Origin: Dermabacter sp. p3-SID358
GTDB lineage: Bacteria; Actinomycetota; Actinomycetes; Actinomycetales; Dermabacteraceae
Direction of reading: 5' to 3'
DNA: 61,184 nucleotides
Assembly: GCF_025147465.1 (NCBI RefSeq)
Contig: NZ_JALXOZ010000014.1
Location: forward strand, 1 to 61,184
Shown: positions 8,052 to 16,910 of the stretch, in pieces
Layout of the letters: every line of letters begins with the position of its first letter
Numbering within the stretch: the stretch's first letter is position 1
The notes under the pieces: model-generated
Seen by the model: the letters and a program-made list of their open reading frames with translations, nothing else
Databases searched by the model: none
What the model was told of the DNA's origin: nothing
Translations under genes and position numbers: made by a program

Positions 8052-10046
8052 TTAGACGAACTCGATTGTCGAATCCGCGTGGCCGAGGATCACGACCGGC
8101 GTGATCGCCTTGTAGCCCGCGGCTTCGATCTTCGCGCGATCGAAGTCCACAAGCGGCTGGCCCGCGACGACTCGATCGCCGTTCTTCACGTGGAGCGTGA
8201 AGCCTTCGCCGTTCATCTTCACGGTGTCGAGGCCCACGTGGATCAGAACCTCGGCGCCATCATCAAGCGTGAGCGCCACGGCATGGCCCGTCGGGAATGC
8301 CTGCGAGACCACACCGGCAGCGGGGGCCACGACCTGGTTACCGCTCGGATCGATCGCGGAGCCGCCGCCGAGGAGGCGATCGGCAAACGTCGAATCGGGA
8401 ACGTCCTCGAGTGGAACGACCGTACCCTCGAGGGGCTGGCGCATGCGCACGAGCGCGAACTCGGGCTTTTCCGCAACGGCAGTCGCGGTGGAAGCCTCCG
8501 CTGGCTGGGCGGTAGCGGCTGTCGAGCCATCGGCAGTTCCGACGGTAGCCGGCTCAGCAATGTTTTCCTCATCCGCGGGCGCGGGAGGCTCGATCGAGCC
8601 GTCCATGAGGCCATCCATCGCGTCTTTCACGAACTGCACGTTGAGGCCGTAGATCACCTGGTAGAGGTTTCCTCCAGGCTTCATGACGCCTGTCGCACCG
8701 GCGGCCTTGAGGGCTTCCTCGTCGGCGAGAGAAACGTCGTTGAGGCTAAGGCGAAGGCGGGTTGCGCAGTTCTCGACCTCGTCGATGTTTCCCTTGCCGC
8801 CAAGAGCCTCGATAAAGCGGTCGGCAGTGACGATGTACTTGTCCGCACCCGTGGCTCGAGAGGAGCCTTCTTCGTCATCCTCATCTTCGTCGGCGCCGCG
8901 GCCCGGGGTCTTGAGATCCCACTTGAGGATCACGAAACGGAACACGAGGAAGTAGATGACGAACCAGATGGCGCCCATGATGAAGATCGCCCACGGGTTC
9001 ATCGCGAGAGGATTCACCCACTGGAGTACGAGGTCGATGAAACCGCCCGAGAATCCGAAGCCCGAACGAACCGGCAGGGCGGCGGTGATGCCCATCGAGA
9101 TGCCCATGAAGATCGCGTGGATGAGGTAGAGACCTGGCGCGAGGAACATGAAGAGGAACTCGAGAGGCTCGGTGATGCCGACGAGGAACGCGGCGAAAGC
9201 GGCGCCGATGAGGATGCCGCCCGTGGCCTTCTTCTTCGACGGCTTTGAGGTGACATACATCGCGAGCGCAGCGCCCGGAAGGCCCATCATCATGATCGGG
9301 AAGAAGCCCGTCATGTACTGGCCGGTCACGCCGCGCGTTCCGTTGCCGGCAAGGAAGTTGTTGAGGTCGTTCACGCCCGCAATATCGAACCAGAACACAG
9401 CATTGAGGGCGTGGTGCAGGCCGAGTGGGATGAGAAGGCGGTTGAAGAAGCCGTAGAGCCCGGCACCAACCGGGCCGAGCGTAAGCATCCACTCGCCGAA
9501 AGCGACGAGTCCACCGAACACGAGGGGCCACACGAACATGAGCACAAGCGCTGCGGCAAGCGACAAGAGCGCCGACATGATCGCGACCGAGCGCTTGCCC
9601 GAGAAGAACGCAAGGAAGTCGGGGAGCTCAGTATCTTTGAATTTCTCGTAGCTCCATGCGGCGATGAGGCCGCAAATGAGAGCGACGAACACGTTGTTGA
9701 CCTTGTCGAACGCGGGATCGACCTGGGCAACGTCGTTGAGGCCCTGGAACTTCATGATCGTCTCGGGCTTGAGCAGGGAGGTCACCGTAAGCCACGAGGT
9801 GAGACCAGCGAGGGCGGCAACGCCGTCCGCCTTCTTCGGCATGCCGATCGCGACACCGATCGCAAAAAGGAGAGGAATGTTGTCGACGAGAGCGCCGCCC
9901 GCCGCCGCGAGGAACGCACCGATAACGTTGTTGGGGTCGCCCGTGGCGCCCGCAATCCAGTAGCCAAGCCCCGAAAAGATCGAGGCAACGGGGAGCACTG
10001 CGACCGGCAGCATGAGGGACCTGCCGAGCCGCTGGAAGAATTTCAT
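8052..10046 (-). CDS. PTS permease EIICBA, N-acetylglucosamine/glucose family
   Basis: About 664 residues with domain order IIC-IIB-IIA on one chain, as in E. coli NagE. IIC (about 1-375) begins MKFFQRLGRSLMLPVAVLPV and has ten or so membrane spans. IIB carries the phospho-cysteine Cys427 in ENCATRLRLSL. After an Ala/Pro-rich linker, IIA carries His603 in IHVGLDTV. The chain takes phosphate from HPr, so import and phosphorylation are coupled. GlcNAc is the favoured substrate because of overall NagE-like architecture and the neighbouring amino-sugar genes, but glucose cannot be excluded. ATG 10046 or TTG 10049 may start translation: GGAG lies 9 bases before the TTG. Confidence 0.88.
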   Translation of the reverse strand: MKFFQRLGRSLMLPVAVLPVASIFSGLGYWIAGATGDPNNVIGAFLAAAGGALVDNIPLLFAIGVAIGMPKKADGVAALAGLTSWLTVTSLLKPETIMKFQGLNDVAQVDPAFDKVNNVFVALICGLIAAWSYEKFKDTELPDFLAFFSGKRSVAIMSALLSLAAALVLMFVWPLVFGGLVAFGEWMLTLGPVGAGLYGFFNRLLIPLGLHHALNAVFWFDIAGVNDLNNFLAGNGTRGVTGQYMTGFFPIMMMGLPGAALAMYVTSKPSKKKATGGILIGAAFAAFLVGITEPLEFLFMFLAPGLYLIHAIFMGISMGITAALPVRSGFGFSGGFIDLVLQWVNPLAMNPWAIFIMGAIWFVIYFLVFRFVILKWDLKTPGRGADEDEDDEEGSSRATGADKYIVTADRFIEALGGKGNIDEVENCATRLRLSLNDVSLADEEALKAAGATGVMKPGGNLYQVIYGLNVQFVKDAMDGLMDGSIEPPAPADEENIAEPATVGTADGSTAATAQPAEASTATAVAEKPEFALVRMRQPLEGTVVPLEDVPDSTFADRLLGGGSAIDPSGNQVVAPAAGVVSQAFPTGHAVALTLDDGAEVLIHVGLDTVKMNGEGFTLHVKNGDRVVAGQPLVDFDRAKIEAAGYKAITPVVILGHADSTIEFV

Positions 10047-10099
10047 CAAGAGACATCACTCCAAGGGGGAAAGTACGCGCATCCTCGCGCGGCTGAAAG

Positions 10100-10134
10100 C
10101 GGGCGTGGTTACGCCCGGGTGAGGAATATACTAC
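10100..10134 (-). promoter_or_regulatory. Putative promoter -10 box and operator for the PTS gene
   Basis: On the minus strand a TATATT/TAGTAT box (10125-10134) is followed by a perfect 7-bp inverted repeat CGGGCGT-GGTT-ACGCCCG (10100-10117) that would cover the transcription start. No good -35 box is seen. The palindrome does not resemble the DasR site I know from Streptomyces. Position suggests a repressor site. Confidence 0.45.
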
Positions 10135-10156
10135 GGGGCTTCGCCAGATGAGGCGA

Positions 10157-10819
10157 TCAGCGGCGGCGTGCGTGAGTAAGGTCCATGTCCCACGAATAGT
10201 GCTCGGGGAGCTTAGGCAGGTCCCACGCGGGGTTCGGGAAGAAATACTCAAAGCCCGCGTTGAAGGGGTAGCCCCAGGCTTCGATGTCGCGTTCGGCCTC
10301 GCGTCCCCACGCCCGAATTTGCTCCGCCATGTCCCGGCTAAAGTAACCGATTCGCTCGGCACCCTCGAGTTCGTCCTCATCCTTGTAGTGATAGTCGTGG
10401 CGGGGGAGTACCACGAGATCGAGAACGAGATCGCGCGAACGCACCCCTTCCTCCGTGCGCTCAAGCGAGGTCTCGAGGTTCACGTAATAGCAGCCGAGAG
10501 TGCCGTCATCCTTGTAGAACAGCCACACGGAATACGGTTTATCGGGAAGCCCAATCATGAGGATGCCGTTGCCGGTCCACAGCTGTTTTGATTGCGTTCG
10601 AGGAGCGGTGAACATGCCCTCGTCGCCCGCGCGCCTGAGCGGGGCGCCTGATTCGAGTACGGGAAGGAGAACCTCCGTGCCCGGGGCGATCCACACGACG
10701 ATGCCGCGGCCGTCATCAATGACGACGGTTCCCGGCCGCACTGTGATGGTTTCGTGTGCGTGCGTGTAGTACGTCCAGGTCACGTGGTCCCCAGCGGACC
10801 AACGCTTCTGGGTATTCAT
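10157..10819 (-). CDS. DUF402 family protein (possible nucleotide/phosphate-ester hydrolase)
   Basis: 220 residues from ATG 10819, chosen for GGAAGAG just upstream; in-frame starts further up have no ribosome site. The DUF402 fold is visible in SVWLFYKDDGTLGCYYVNLE, then LDLVVLPRHDYHYKDEDEL and a C-terminal acidic helix around GREAERDIEAWGYPF. Characterised members are metal-dependent phosphatases: S. aureus Sa1684 acts on nucleoside tri/diphosphates and Streptomyces FomD on CMP-linked intermediates. The Asp/Glu-rich DEDEL and conserved Tyr/Lys fit that, but the substrate here is unknown. The 209 bases upstream (10820-11028) hold no further gene. Confidence 0.8.
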   Translation of the reverse strand: MNTQKRWSAGDHVTWTYYTHAHETITVRPGTVVIDDGRGIVVWIAPGTEVLLPVLESGAPLRRAGDEGMFTAPRTQSKQLWTGNGILMIGLPDKPYSVWLFYKDDGTLGCYYVNLETSLERTEEGVRSRDLVLDLVVLPRHDYHYKDEDELEGAERIGYFSRDMAEQIRAWGREAERDIEAWGYPFNAGFEYFFPNPAWDLPKLPEHYSWDMDLTHARRR

Positions 10820-11028
10820 GACTCTTCCGTGGCCCATAAGCCTCCCGGATGCTCCACGGCGGGCCGTTTTCGCGAAGTCATATGTGCCCCGGGAGGGGAA
10901 CGAGTATGCCCCGAGCCTACCGGAGTGCGGGCGACTTACGCGAGTGCCGTCCTTCACGGTGCGTCAAAGAACGCCAGAAGCCGACGATGAGGTGGAGGGT
11001 GGTCTCAGCCTTGAAATGTGGAGCGTCC

Positions 11029-12876
11029 TTAGCGTGACCAGGCGCTCCACAGCTCGGCGTACCGTCCGTCGAGCGCCACGAGCTCGTCGTGGCTTCCCGA
11101 TTCCACGACCTTGCCATCGTCCATGACAAAAATCCGGTCGGCTTCCCTCGCCTGAGAGAGGCGGTGCGCGACGATGACCGTCGTGCGCCCGCGCGCAACC
11201 TCGAGGGCCGCACGTTCGAGCACTCGCGCGCCTGAACTGCCTTCATCGGCCGTCGCCTCATCCATGATGAGGATCGCCGGGTCTTGGAGCACGATGCGTG
11301 CGAGCGCGAGCTGTTGGCCCTGTTCAGCAGAAAGTTTCGCGCCTTTCTCCCCGACCTCGGTATCGAGACCTTTGGGGAGGAGTCGTGCCCATTCCTCCGC
11401 GCCGACGCGCGCGAGGGCGCTCCACAGCTCGTCATCGCTTGCTTCGTCGATCGCAAGGCTCAGATCCTCACGGAGCGTTCCGTGGAACACGTGCACGTCC
11501 TGCGACACGATTGACGCGTGCGAGCGCACGGCTTCGAGGTTGGCGTGTGCGAGATCGGCGCCGCCGTGGAACACGCGACCCCAGCGCGGGGTGAGCGTTC
11601 CCGCAAGGATCGACGCGAGGGTCGATTTGCCCGCACCGGATGCTCCAACGAGTGCGACCGTCTCGCCTTCCGGAATCGTCAGGTCGATCGGCGCGAGCAC
11701 AATGCGACCGTTATCGCTATAGGCGTGCGAGACGCCTTCGATTCGAATCGACCCATCCACGGGTGTTTCCTCTCCAGGCGAAGCGGCGGGGTCGATCGAG
11801 GTGATGACCCCCACCATGCGCGTAAGGCTCGCCGCGGCCGACTGAACGTCGTCAAGGGAGAAGATGAGCGACTGAAGGGGCCAAAAGAGCGTCACAATGT
11901 AGATGCACGCCGAGGCCACGAGCCCCACGGGCATGAGCCCCGCTTGGACGGTCGCGTACCCGATGAGCAGCACAAGAATGACGGCGAGGGTTTCGGGGAT
12001 CATCATGATCCACACGACCTGGACGATGAGCCGGAAAAATTTCAACACGAGGGCGTAGGCGGCGGCGCTGAGCGCACCAACGTGCCGCGTCTCGCGCTCT
12101 TCGATGCCGTAGGCGTGCACGGTCGGGGCGCCATTGATTGCGGCAAGGAGACCCTGTGCACGCGCGCCCTTTGCAATGCGTTCGACGCGATAAATGCGGT
12201 TCGTACGCGGCAGGTAAAAACGCAGTGCCCACACGTAAAAGGGAATGATCGCGACAACGAGAATGAGAAGCCACGGGCTGATCATGACGAGCGCGATGAA
12301 CGTCACCGTGATTTGGAAGATCACCGTGACGAGCCACGGCACGATGTTGTTGACGGCTTTCGCGGTCACATCGACATCATCGGCGACTCTCGAGAGTGCG
12401 TCGCCGATGCCCGCCTGCTCCATCGTTTGCGTGGGCAGATCGAGGGCGCGGTCGATCACATCCTCGCGCATTCCCGCTAGGAGGCGCTGGCCGAGTCCCG
12501 AGATGAGGGCGCGTGAAAGAGCCGAGGCGAGCGCTTGGACGGCGCCCGCTGCGACGAGCATTCCGGCGATGGTCCAGAGCGCCTGAGTAGTTCCTCCGGT
12601 CGTGACCACGTCTACCGCGCGCCCCATGAAGTACGGGCCGAGTGCACCTGCAAGCGCGGCCATGATGGTTGCCGCAAGCATCCCGAGGGCGAGAGGAGTG
12701 AAGTCGCGAAGCCGGCCGAGTACGAATCGGCCGGTCTCACCGAAGGAAGCAATCGGAAGGAGCTCCGCGTGGCGCGAAAGCTGGCGCGCCACGTCGCCTT
12801 CGGCCTCCATCGAGGCGATCAGGTCGCGTTCGGCTTCGCTCGCAGTGTTTGCTGTGCGCGTGCTGTTTTCGCTCAT
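11029..12876 (-). CDS. ABC exporter, catalytic subunit of a heterodimer
   Basis: 615 residues: N-terminal cytoplasmic segment, six membrane spans (about 70-340), then an ATPase. P-loop GASGAGKST near residue 410, Q-loop QDVHVF, Walker B ILIMDEAT near 535 and switch AHRLS are intact. The signature is LSAEQGQQ near 513 in place of LSGGQ. That is how the catalytic partner of asymmetric exporters looks: its own P-loop and Walker B work with the intact signature of the partner. The start overlaps the partner's stop by 4 bases (ATGA), so translation is coupled. Substrate unknown; members export lipids, peptides or drugs, and some actinobacterial ones import siderophores. Confidence 0.88.
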   Translation of the reverse strand: MSENSTRTANTASEAERDLIASMEAEGDVARQLSRHAELLPIASFGETGRFVLGRLRDFTPLALGMLAATIMAALAGALGPYFMGRAVDVVTTGGTTQALWTIAGMLVAAGAVQALASALSRALISGLGQRLLAGMREDVIDRALDLPTQTMEQAGIGDALSRVADDVDVTAKAVNNIVPWLVTVIFQITVTFIALVMISPWLLILVVAIIPFYVWALRFYLPRTNRIYRVERIAKGARAQGLLAAINGAPTVHAYGIEERETRHVGALSAAAYALVLKFFRLIVQVVWIMMIPETLAVILVLLIGYATVQAGLMPVGLVASACIYIVTLFWPLQSLIFSLDDVQSAAASLTRMVGVITSIDPAASPGEETPVDGSIRIEGVSHAYSDNGRIVLAPIDLTIPEGETVALVGASGAGKSTLASILAGTLTPRWGRVFHGGADLAHANLEAVRSHASIVSQDVHVFHGTLREDLSLAIDEASDDELWSALARVGAEEWARLLPKGLDTEVGEKGAKLSAEQGQQLALARIVLQDPAILIMDEATADEGSSGARVLERAALEVARGRTTVIVAHRLSQAREADRIFVMDDGKVVESGSHDELVALDGRYAELWSAWSR

Positions 12877-14651
12877 CGTTGCACCACCTTCCGGTATGCC
12901 TCGGCGTGCATGAGCTCGTGGTGGGGGCCTTCGGCGCTTACCTCGCCGCCTCGCACGAAGAGCACGCGGTCGGCCTGATCGAGAAACGCCGGAGCCTTCG
13001 CGATGAGCACCGTGATGCGGTCCTCGACCTTGCGCGCCTCGCGCACCCCTTGGGCGATTTTGTGTTCCGTCACGGCGTCGACCGCGGTCGTCGGGTCGTT
13101 GAGCACAAGCACGGGAACATCCGCCGCGAGTGCGCGTGCGAGAGCCAGGCGCTGGCGCTGGCCACCAGAGAGGTTCGCGCCGCGGTCAAGGATGCGCGTG
13201 TCGAGCCCCTCGGGCAGGATCCTCAAAAGATCATCTGCACCTGCGGATTCGAGAGCCGCGTGCGCCCAGGTATCGGGATCGTTCGTCGTGCCGGGTGAAT
13301 TGCCTGGAGCGGGGCGCTTTGTGTCGAGTTGCTCGCGCAGCGTGCCATCGAAAAGGTCGACCGCGTGCGGCTCGATAAGGAGGCTTTCGCGCGGAATGTC
13401 GAGCGAAGAAAGTTCGCTGAGGGCGAGGCGGGCGTCGGAAGCGGATTCCGGAACGAGTGCGACGATCTGAGAATCGCGCACGGTGCCGAGAAGAGGGGTG
13501 GAGATTTCACCGAGGCCCGGAAGGCGTGGGGGAGCAGTGGGCTCCGTGCGTGCCGAAAGGGCCTCGGGCGAGCCGGCCTTGACGAGAGAATTGAGCGCGG
13601 GTTCGGTGATGCTTCGCCCCATTTCACTCAGGAGGTGGCGGATGCGGCGCGCCGAGGTCGAGAAGCTCGCCCACCACACGGGCACCCCGGCGAGGCCCGC
13701 CATCATGCCCGAAAGGTTGCGCACGAGACCCGCAATCGAGATGAACACGCCTACCGACATCGCGCCCTCGAGCGTGAGCGTACCCGAGGCGACGACGACC
13801 GCGGCAATCATGATCGAAGAGGTAAAGAGCATGAGGCCGTCGGAAAGACCTGAAAAGCGAGCGTTGGTGAGCGCGGCATCGAGGGCGGTGCGTGACCGAG
13901 TGCGATACGTGGTGCGGGCGCGAGTCTGCACGCCGAGGCCCTGAAGCACGCGAAGTCCGTGGACGAGGTCTGTCGCGGTCGCGGCAGCGTCGGCAGCGCG
14001 TGACTGCTGGTTGTCGTACTTTTCGGAGAGGATCGGCGTGACGACTCGCAAGATCACCACCTGCAGGGCGAGGCTCGCAAAAACGATGAGCCCCACGAGG
14101 GGATTCATGACCGTGAGCCACACACCTGCCCCCACGACGGCGATCGACGCGGGCACGGCCTCCGTCATCATGTCGAAGACATCGGGAGCGCGATCAGCAT
14201 CCGAGGTCGCGATTGAAAGGATTTCCCCTGCGGGGCGATCGATCTGTCGGGACGCGGGGTCTAGGGCAGCCGCGGTGACGGCGAGGCGCAGATTGTGCTG
14301 CTCGCGCGCTCGGATCTCCATGATCGGTTCGAAAAATCGCGCCCAGCACCAGTTGGAGAGAAGCAGGAGTCCTGCAAGACCCGCGGCACCGCCCACGGTG
14401 AGCCACAGATTGGCTTTAAAGATGCCGTGATCGATCACGAGGCCGATCCCGATGGGGATGACCATATTGATCGCTTCGCTCGCCATCGCGAGCACCATGA
14501 ACCACGTGAGTGGGCGGGAATTGCGCCGCAGAATCGCGCGCATGACGGACCGCTCGCGCAGCTCGCTTTTGCTGAGGTGCGCTTCCGCGGCATGGCGCTT
14601 CGCGCGCTTCTTTGCGCGGATGTTTTCGGTGCTCACGGGCGCTTCACTCAT
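12873..14651 (-). CDS. ABC exporter, subunit with degenerate ATPase
   Basis: 592 residues, first gene of the pair. The membrane domain is ordinary (six spans, about 50-330). The ATPase is heavily eroded. The P-loop position reads VPESASDARL with no GxxGxGKS/T, Walker B is VLVLNDPTT (Asp to Asn and Glu to Asp), and the switch reads LIAKAP with no His. The signature LSGGQRQRLALARALA (near 493) is perfect. It can therefore complete one ATP site of the partner but probably binds no ATP of its own. ATG 14651 is preferred over 14657 because a promoter places the transcript start on it; no ribosome site exists, so it may be leaderless. Confidence 0.85.
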   Translation of the reverse strand: MSEAPVSTENIRAKKRAKRHAAEAHLSKSELRERSVMRAILRRNSRPLTWFMVLAMASEAINMVIPIGIGLVIDHGIFKANLWLTVGGAAGLAGLLLLSNWCWARFFEPIMEIRAREQHNLRLAVTAAALDPASRQIDRPAGEILSIATSDADRAPDVFDMMTEAVPASIAVVGAGVWLTVMNPLVGLIVFASLALQVVILRVVTPILSEKYDNQQSRAADAAATATDLVHGLRVLQGLGVQTRARTTYRTRSRTALDAALTNARFSGLSDGLMLFTSSIMIAAVVVASGTLTLEGAMSVGVFISIAGLVRNLSGMMAGLAGVPVWWASFSTSARRIRHLLSEMGRSITEPALNSLVKAGSPEALSARTEPTAPPRLPGLGEISTPLLGTVRDSQIVALVPESASDARLALSELSSLDIPRESLLIEPHAVDLFDGTLREQLDTKRPAPGNSPGTTNDPDTWAHAALESAGADDLLRILPEGLDTRILDRGANLSGGQRQRLALARALAADVPVLVLNDPTTAVDAVTEHKIAQGVREARKVEDRITVLIAKAPAFLDQADRVLFVRGGEVSAEGPHHELMHAEAYRKVVQR

Positions 14652-14658
14652 TCCCATT

Positions 14659-14687
14659 AGTTAACCAAGAAATACGAGGTGTCGCAA
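14659..14687 (-). promoter_or_regulatory. Promoter of the ABC exporter pair, probably leaderless
   Basis: On the minus strand TTGCGA (14687-14682), 17 bases, then TTAACT (14664-14659). The A of ATG 14651 lies 8 bases after the -10 box, where transcription should begin. No Shine-Dalgarno is present, which agrees with leaderless translation, common in actinobacteria. Confidence 0.5.
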
Positions 14688-14760
14688 TTGCTTCTCGGAA
14701 AACGCCCCGTGGCGTCTGCCACAATAGGGCGGTATGACATCGCCACGAAAGGACAGCACC

Positions 14761-15381
14761 GTGAGCGCGACGAACCGCGACGTTCTCCTCTACATCGACC
14801 CCACGTGCCCGTTCGCGTGGGTGACGAGCCGCTGGCTCCTCCACGCCGTGAAAGAGCGCCCCGAATACACCCCGTGCTTTTCGATCATGTCGCTTTACGT
14901 GCTCAACGAGGGCCGCGATCTCGACCCGAATTACCGCGCCCTCATTGACCAGACCCTGAGCCCCGCACACCTTTTCATGGCCGTGCAGCGTGAACTCGGC
15001 CAGGAGGCGTTCTCGAAGCTTTACACGGCGTGGGGCGAGCGCTTCCACGTGCAGGACCGCAAGGACGACTACCTTGAGATCGCGCGTGAATCGCTCGAAG
15101 AAGCGGGGATCGATGCTTCCTACCTCGAGCACTGGGAAGGTCGCACCTACGAGGCCGAGCTGCGCGAGGAACAGGCGAAAGTCCAGAAGATGGTTGGTGA
15201 CGACGTGGGCACGCCCGTGATCTCTTTCGGTTCCGGCACCGCATACTTCGGTCCCGTTTTAACGCGCGCTCCGCGAGGCGAGGAAGCCGGCGCCTTGCTC
15301 GATGGTCTCGCCGCGATGACGACCGTGCGTGGCTTCTCCGAACTCAAACGTGCCCGCACCGGCGGTCTCGACTTCTCCTGA
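14761..15381 (+). CDS. Mycothiol-dependent nitroreductase family (Rv2466c-like, DsbA fold)
   Basis: 206 residues from GTG 14761 (AAAGGA 8 bases upstream); ATG 14734 is an in-frame alternative with no ribosome site. The protein follows Rv2466c of M. tuberculosis along its length: DPTCPFAWVTSRW at the N-terminus, MSLYVLNEGRD, VGEDVGTP-like VGDDVGTPVISF, FGPVLTRAPRGEEAG and a closing FSELKRARTG. The family uses mycothiol to reduce nitro compounds and perhaps disulfides. The active site is CPFA here in place of CPWC, so only one of the two cysteines remains. It is followed by rpiB and nei, the same order as Rv2466c-Rv2465c-Rv2464c. Confidence 0.85.
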   Translation: MSATNRDVLLYIDPTCPFAWVTSRWLLHAVKERPEYTPCFSIMSLYVLNEGRDLDPNYRALIDQTLSPAHLFMAVQRELGQEAFSKLYTAWGERFHVQDRKDDYLEIARESLEEAGIDASYLEHWEGRTYEAELREEQAKVQKMVGDDVGTPVISFGSGTAYFGPVLTRAPRGEEAGALLDGLAAMTTVRGFSELKRARTGGLDFS

Positions 15382-15419
15382 AGCTTCCTCTATTTCGATC
15401 ACAGAAGAAAGGGCCGCTC

Positions 15420-15884
15420 ATGCGCCTTCACATCGCCACCGACCACGCCGGCTATGACCTCAAAAACCGGCTCATCACCGTCTTTGAGGAGAAGGGCCAT
15501 GAGGTCATCGATCACGGCGCGTTCGAGGTTGATCCGCTCGATGACTACCCGCCCTTCTGCTCGGACTGTGGGGAGGCCGTCGTTGCGGACCCGGGGAGCC
15601 TCGGCATCGTGATCGGCGGTTCGGGCAATGGCGAGCAGATCGCCGCAAACAAGGTCAAGGGCGTGCGCGCGGCCCTCGTGTGGAATGAGGCCACCGCGAA
15701 GCTTGCACGTGAGCACAACGACGCGAATGTGATCGCCGTTGGTGCGCGTCAGCACAGCGAGGACGAGCTCATCGGCCTCATCGAGACGTTTGTACACGAG
15801 CCCTTCTCGGGCGACGAACGCCACGTGCGACGCATCGGCAAGATCGCCGAATACGAGAAGACGGGCACATACGCCAAGCGCTAA
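15420..15884 (+). CDS. rpiB: Ribose-5-phosphate isomerase B
   Basis: 154 residues, ATG 15420 with GAAAGGG upstream. Interconverts ribose-5-P and ribulose-5-P in the pentose phosphate pathway. N-terminal IATDHAGYDLK binds phosphate, and GGSGNGEQIAANK carries Glu72, the catalytic base used by the actinobacterial subtype in place of the Cys66 of E. coli. Length is usual for the subtype. Lies 38 bases after the nitroreductase gene and 17 before nei on the same strand. Confidence 0.95.
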   Translation: MRLHIATDHAGYDLKNRLITVFEEKGHEVIDHGAFEVDPLDDYPPFCSDCGEAVVADPGSLGIVIGGSGNGEQIAANKVKGVRAALVWNEATAKLAREHNDANVIAVGARQHSEDELIGLIETFVHEPFSGDERHVRRIGKIAEYEKTGTYAKR

Positions 15885-15901
15885 CGAAAGGGCGGTGAGT
15901 G

Positions 15902-16909
15902 ATGCCCGAGGGGCACACAATTCACCGGCTCGCACGCGCGATGAACGCCGCATTCGGGAAAACCCGGGTGCGGCTTTCCTCACCGCAGGGCCGGTTTGAG
16001 CAAGGAGCCGCGGAACTCGATGGCTGGGTCATGGCGCGTGCCGAGGCGGCCGGCAAGCACCTCTTTTTGGGCTTCGCTCCTCACGGCGACGCCGACCCGG
16101 TGCGATTCATTCACATTCACCTCGGGCTGTATGGCTCATGGACTTTCGCGGGTAGCGAGAGTTTTCATCAGGTGCGCGCGATCGGGGCGCCCCGCAGGGG
16201 GCTTGAGGTGGGGTCCGACGGTTCCTGGGCCTCGATTGTGCCCGGGGCAAACGTCCGACTCCGCATTCGCGGAACGGAGGGGCTTGCTGACTTGACGGGG
16301 CCGAACCAGTGCCGCGTGATCGATGGGGCCGAACGCGAGGCAGTGCTCGCGCGGCTTGGGCCCGATCCGCTTCGCGATGACGCGGACCCGGGCGAGTTCG
16401 TTCGGCGCATAAAAAAATCCCGCCAGAGCATAGGCCAGCTTCTCATGGACCAGCGCGTATGCGCGGGCATCGGCAACATTTACCGCGCCGAGCTGCTATT
16501 TCGCGCCAGGCTCGACCCGTATGTACCCGGTAGTGAGCTCACGGCACCGCTGATCGAGGCGCTGTGGGAGGATCTCGTGCCGCTCATGACCTACGGCGAG
16601 CGCACGGGTCGCATCGTCACGACCCAGCCCGAGCATCGCAAGATCCACCGCGAGCTCAACGAGCGCACCGTGCCCGTGTATCAAAACGGGGACGATGACC
16701 CCGCGGCCGTTCCGCGAGAGGAATCGTTTTACGTGTACCACCGCCAGGGTTTCCCGTGCCGCGTGTGCGAAGCGCACATTCGCGATGCCGACCTCGCGGG
16801 GCGCGCGCTCTACTGGTGCCCCCGCTGCCAGCGGCGCCGCGTGCGCAAAGCGGGGTGGACGGACGTGAACAGTGCAGCGAGCTGGGCCTACACTCGGGAA
16901 GGTGAATGA
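15902..16909 (+). CDS. nei: Fpg/Nei family DNA glycosylase (Nei1-like)
   Basis: 335 residues. Base-excision repair enzyme removing oxidised bases and nicking the abasic strand. The mature N-terminus PEGHTIHRLAR supplies the catalytic Pro and Glu. GKHLFLGF, the helix-two-turn-helix segment QLLMDQRVCAGIGNIYRAELLF, and a C-terminal zinc finger C-x2-C-x16-C-x2-C (CRVC to CPRC) complete the family set. ATG 15902 is used, since the Pro must directly follow Met; a GTG one codon earlier is rejected. The N-terminal SSPQGRF is as I recall for M. tuberculosis Nei1, which also neighbours rpiB. Confidence 0.92.
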   Translation: MPEGHTIHRLARAMNAAFGKTRVRLSSPQGRFEQGAAELDGWVMARAEAAGKHLFLGFAPHGDADPVRFIHIHLGLYGSWTFAGSESFHQVRAIGAPRRGLEVGSDGSWASIVPGANVRLRIRGTEGLADLTGPNQCRVIDGAEREAVLARLGPDPLRDDADPGEFVRRIKKSRQSIGQLLMDQRVCAGIGNIYRAELLFRARLDPYVPGSELTAPLIEALWEDLVPLMTYGERTGRIVTTQPEHRKIHRELNERTVPVYQNGDDDPAAVPREESFYVYHRQGFPCRVCEAHIRDADLAGRALYWCPRCQRRRVRKAGWTDVNSAASWAYTREGE

Positions 16910-16910
16910 G

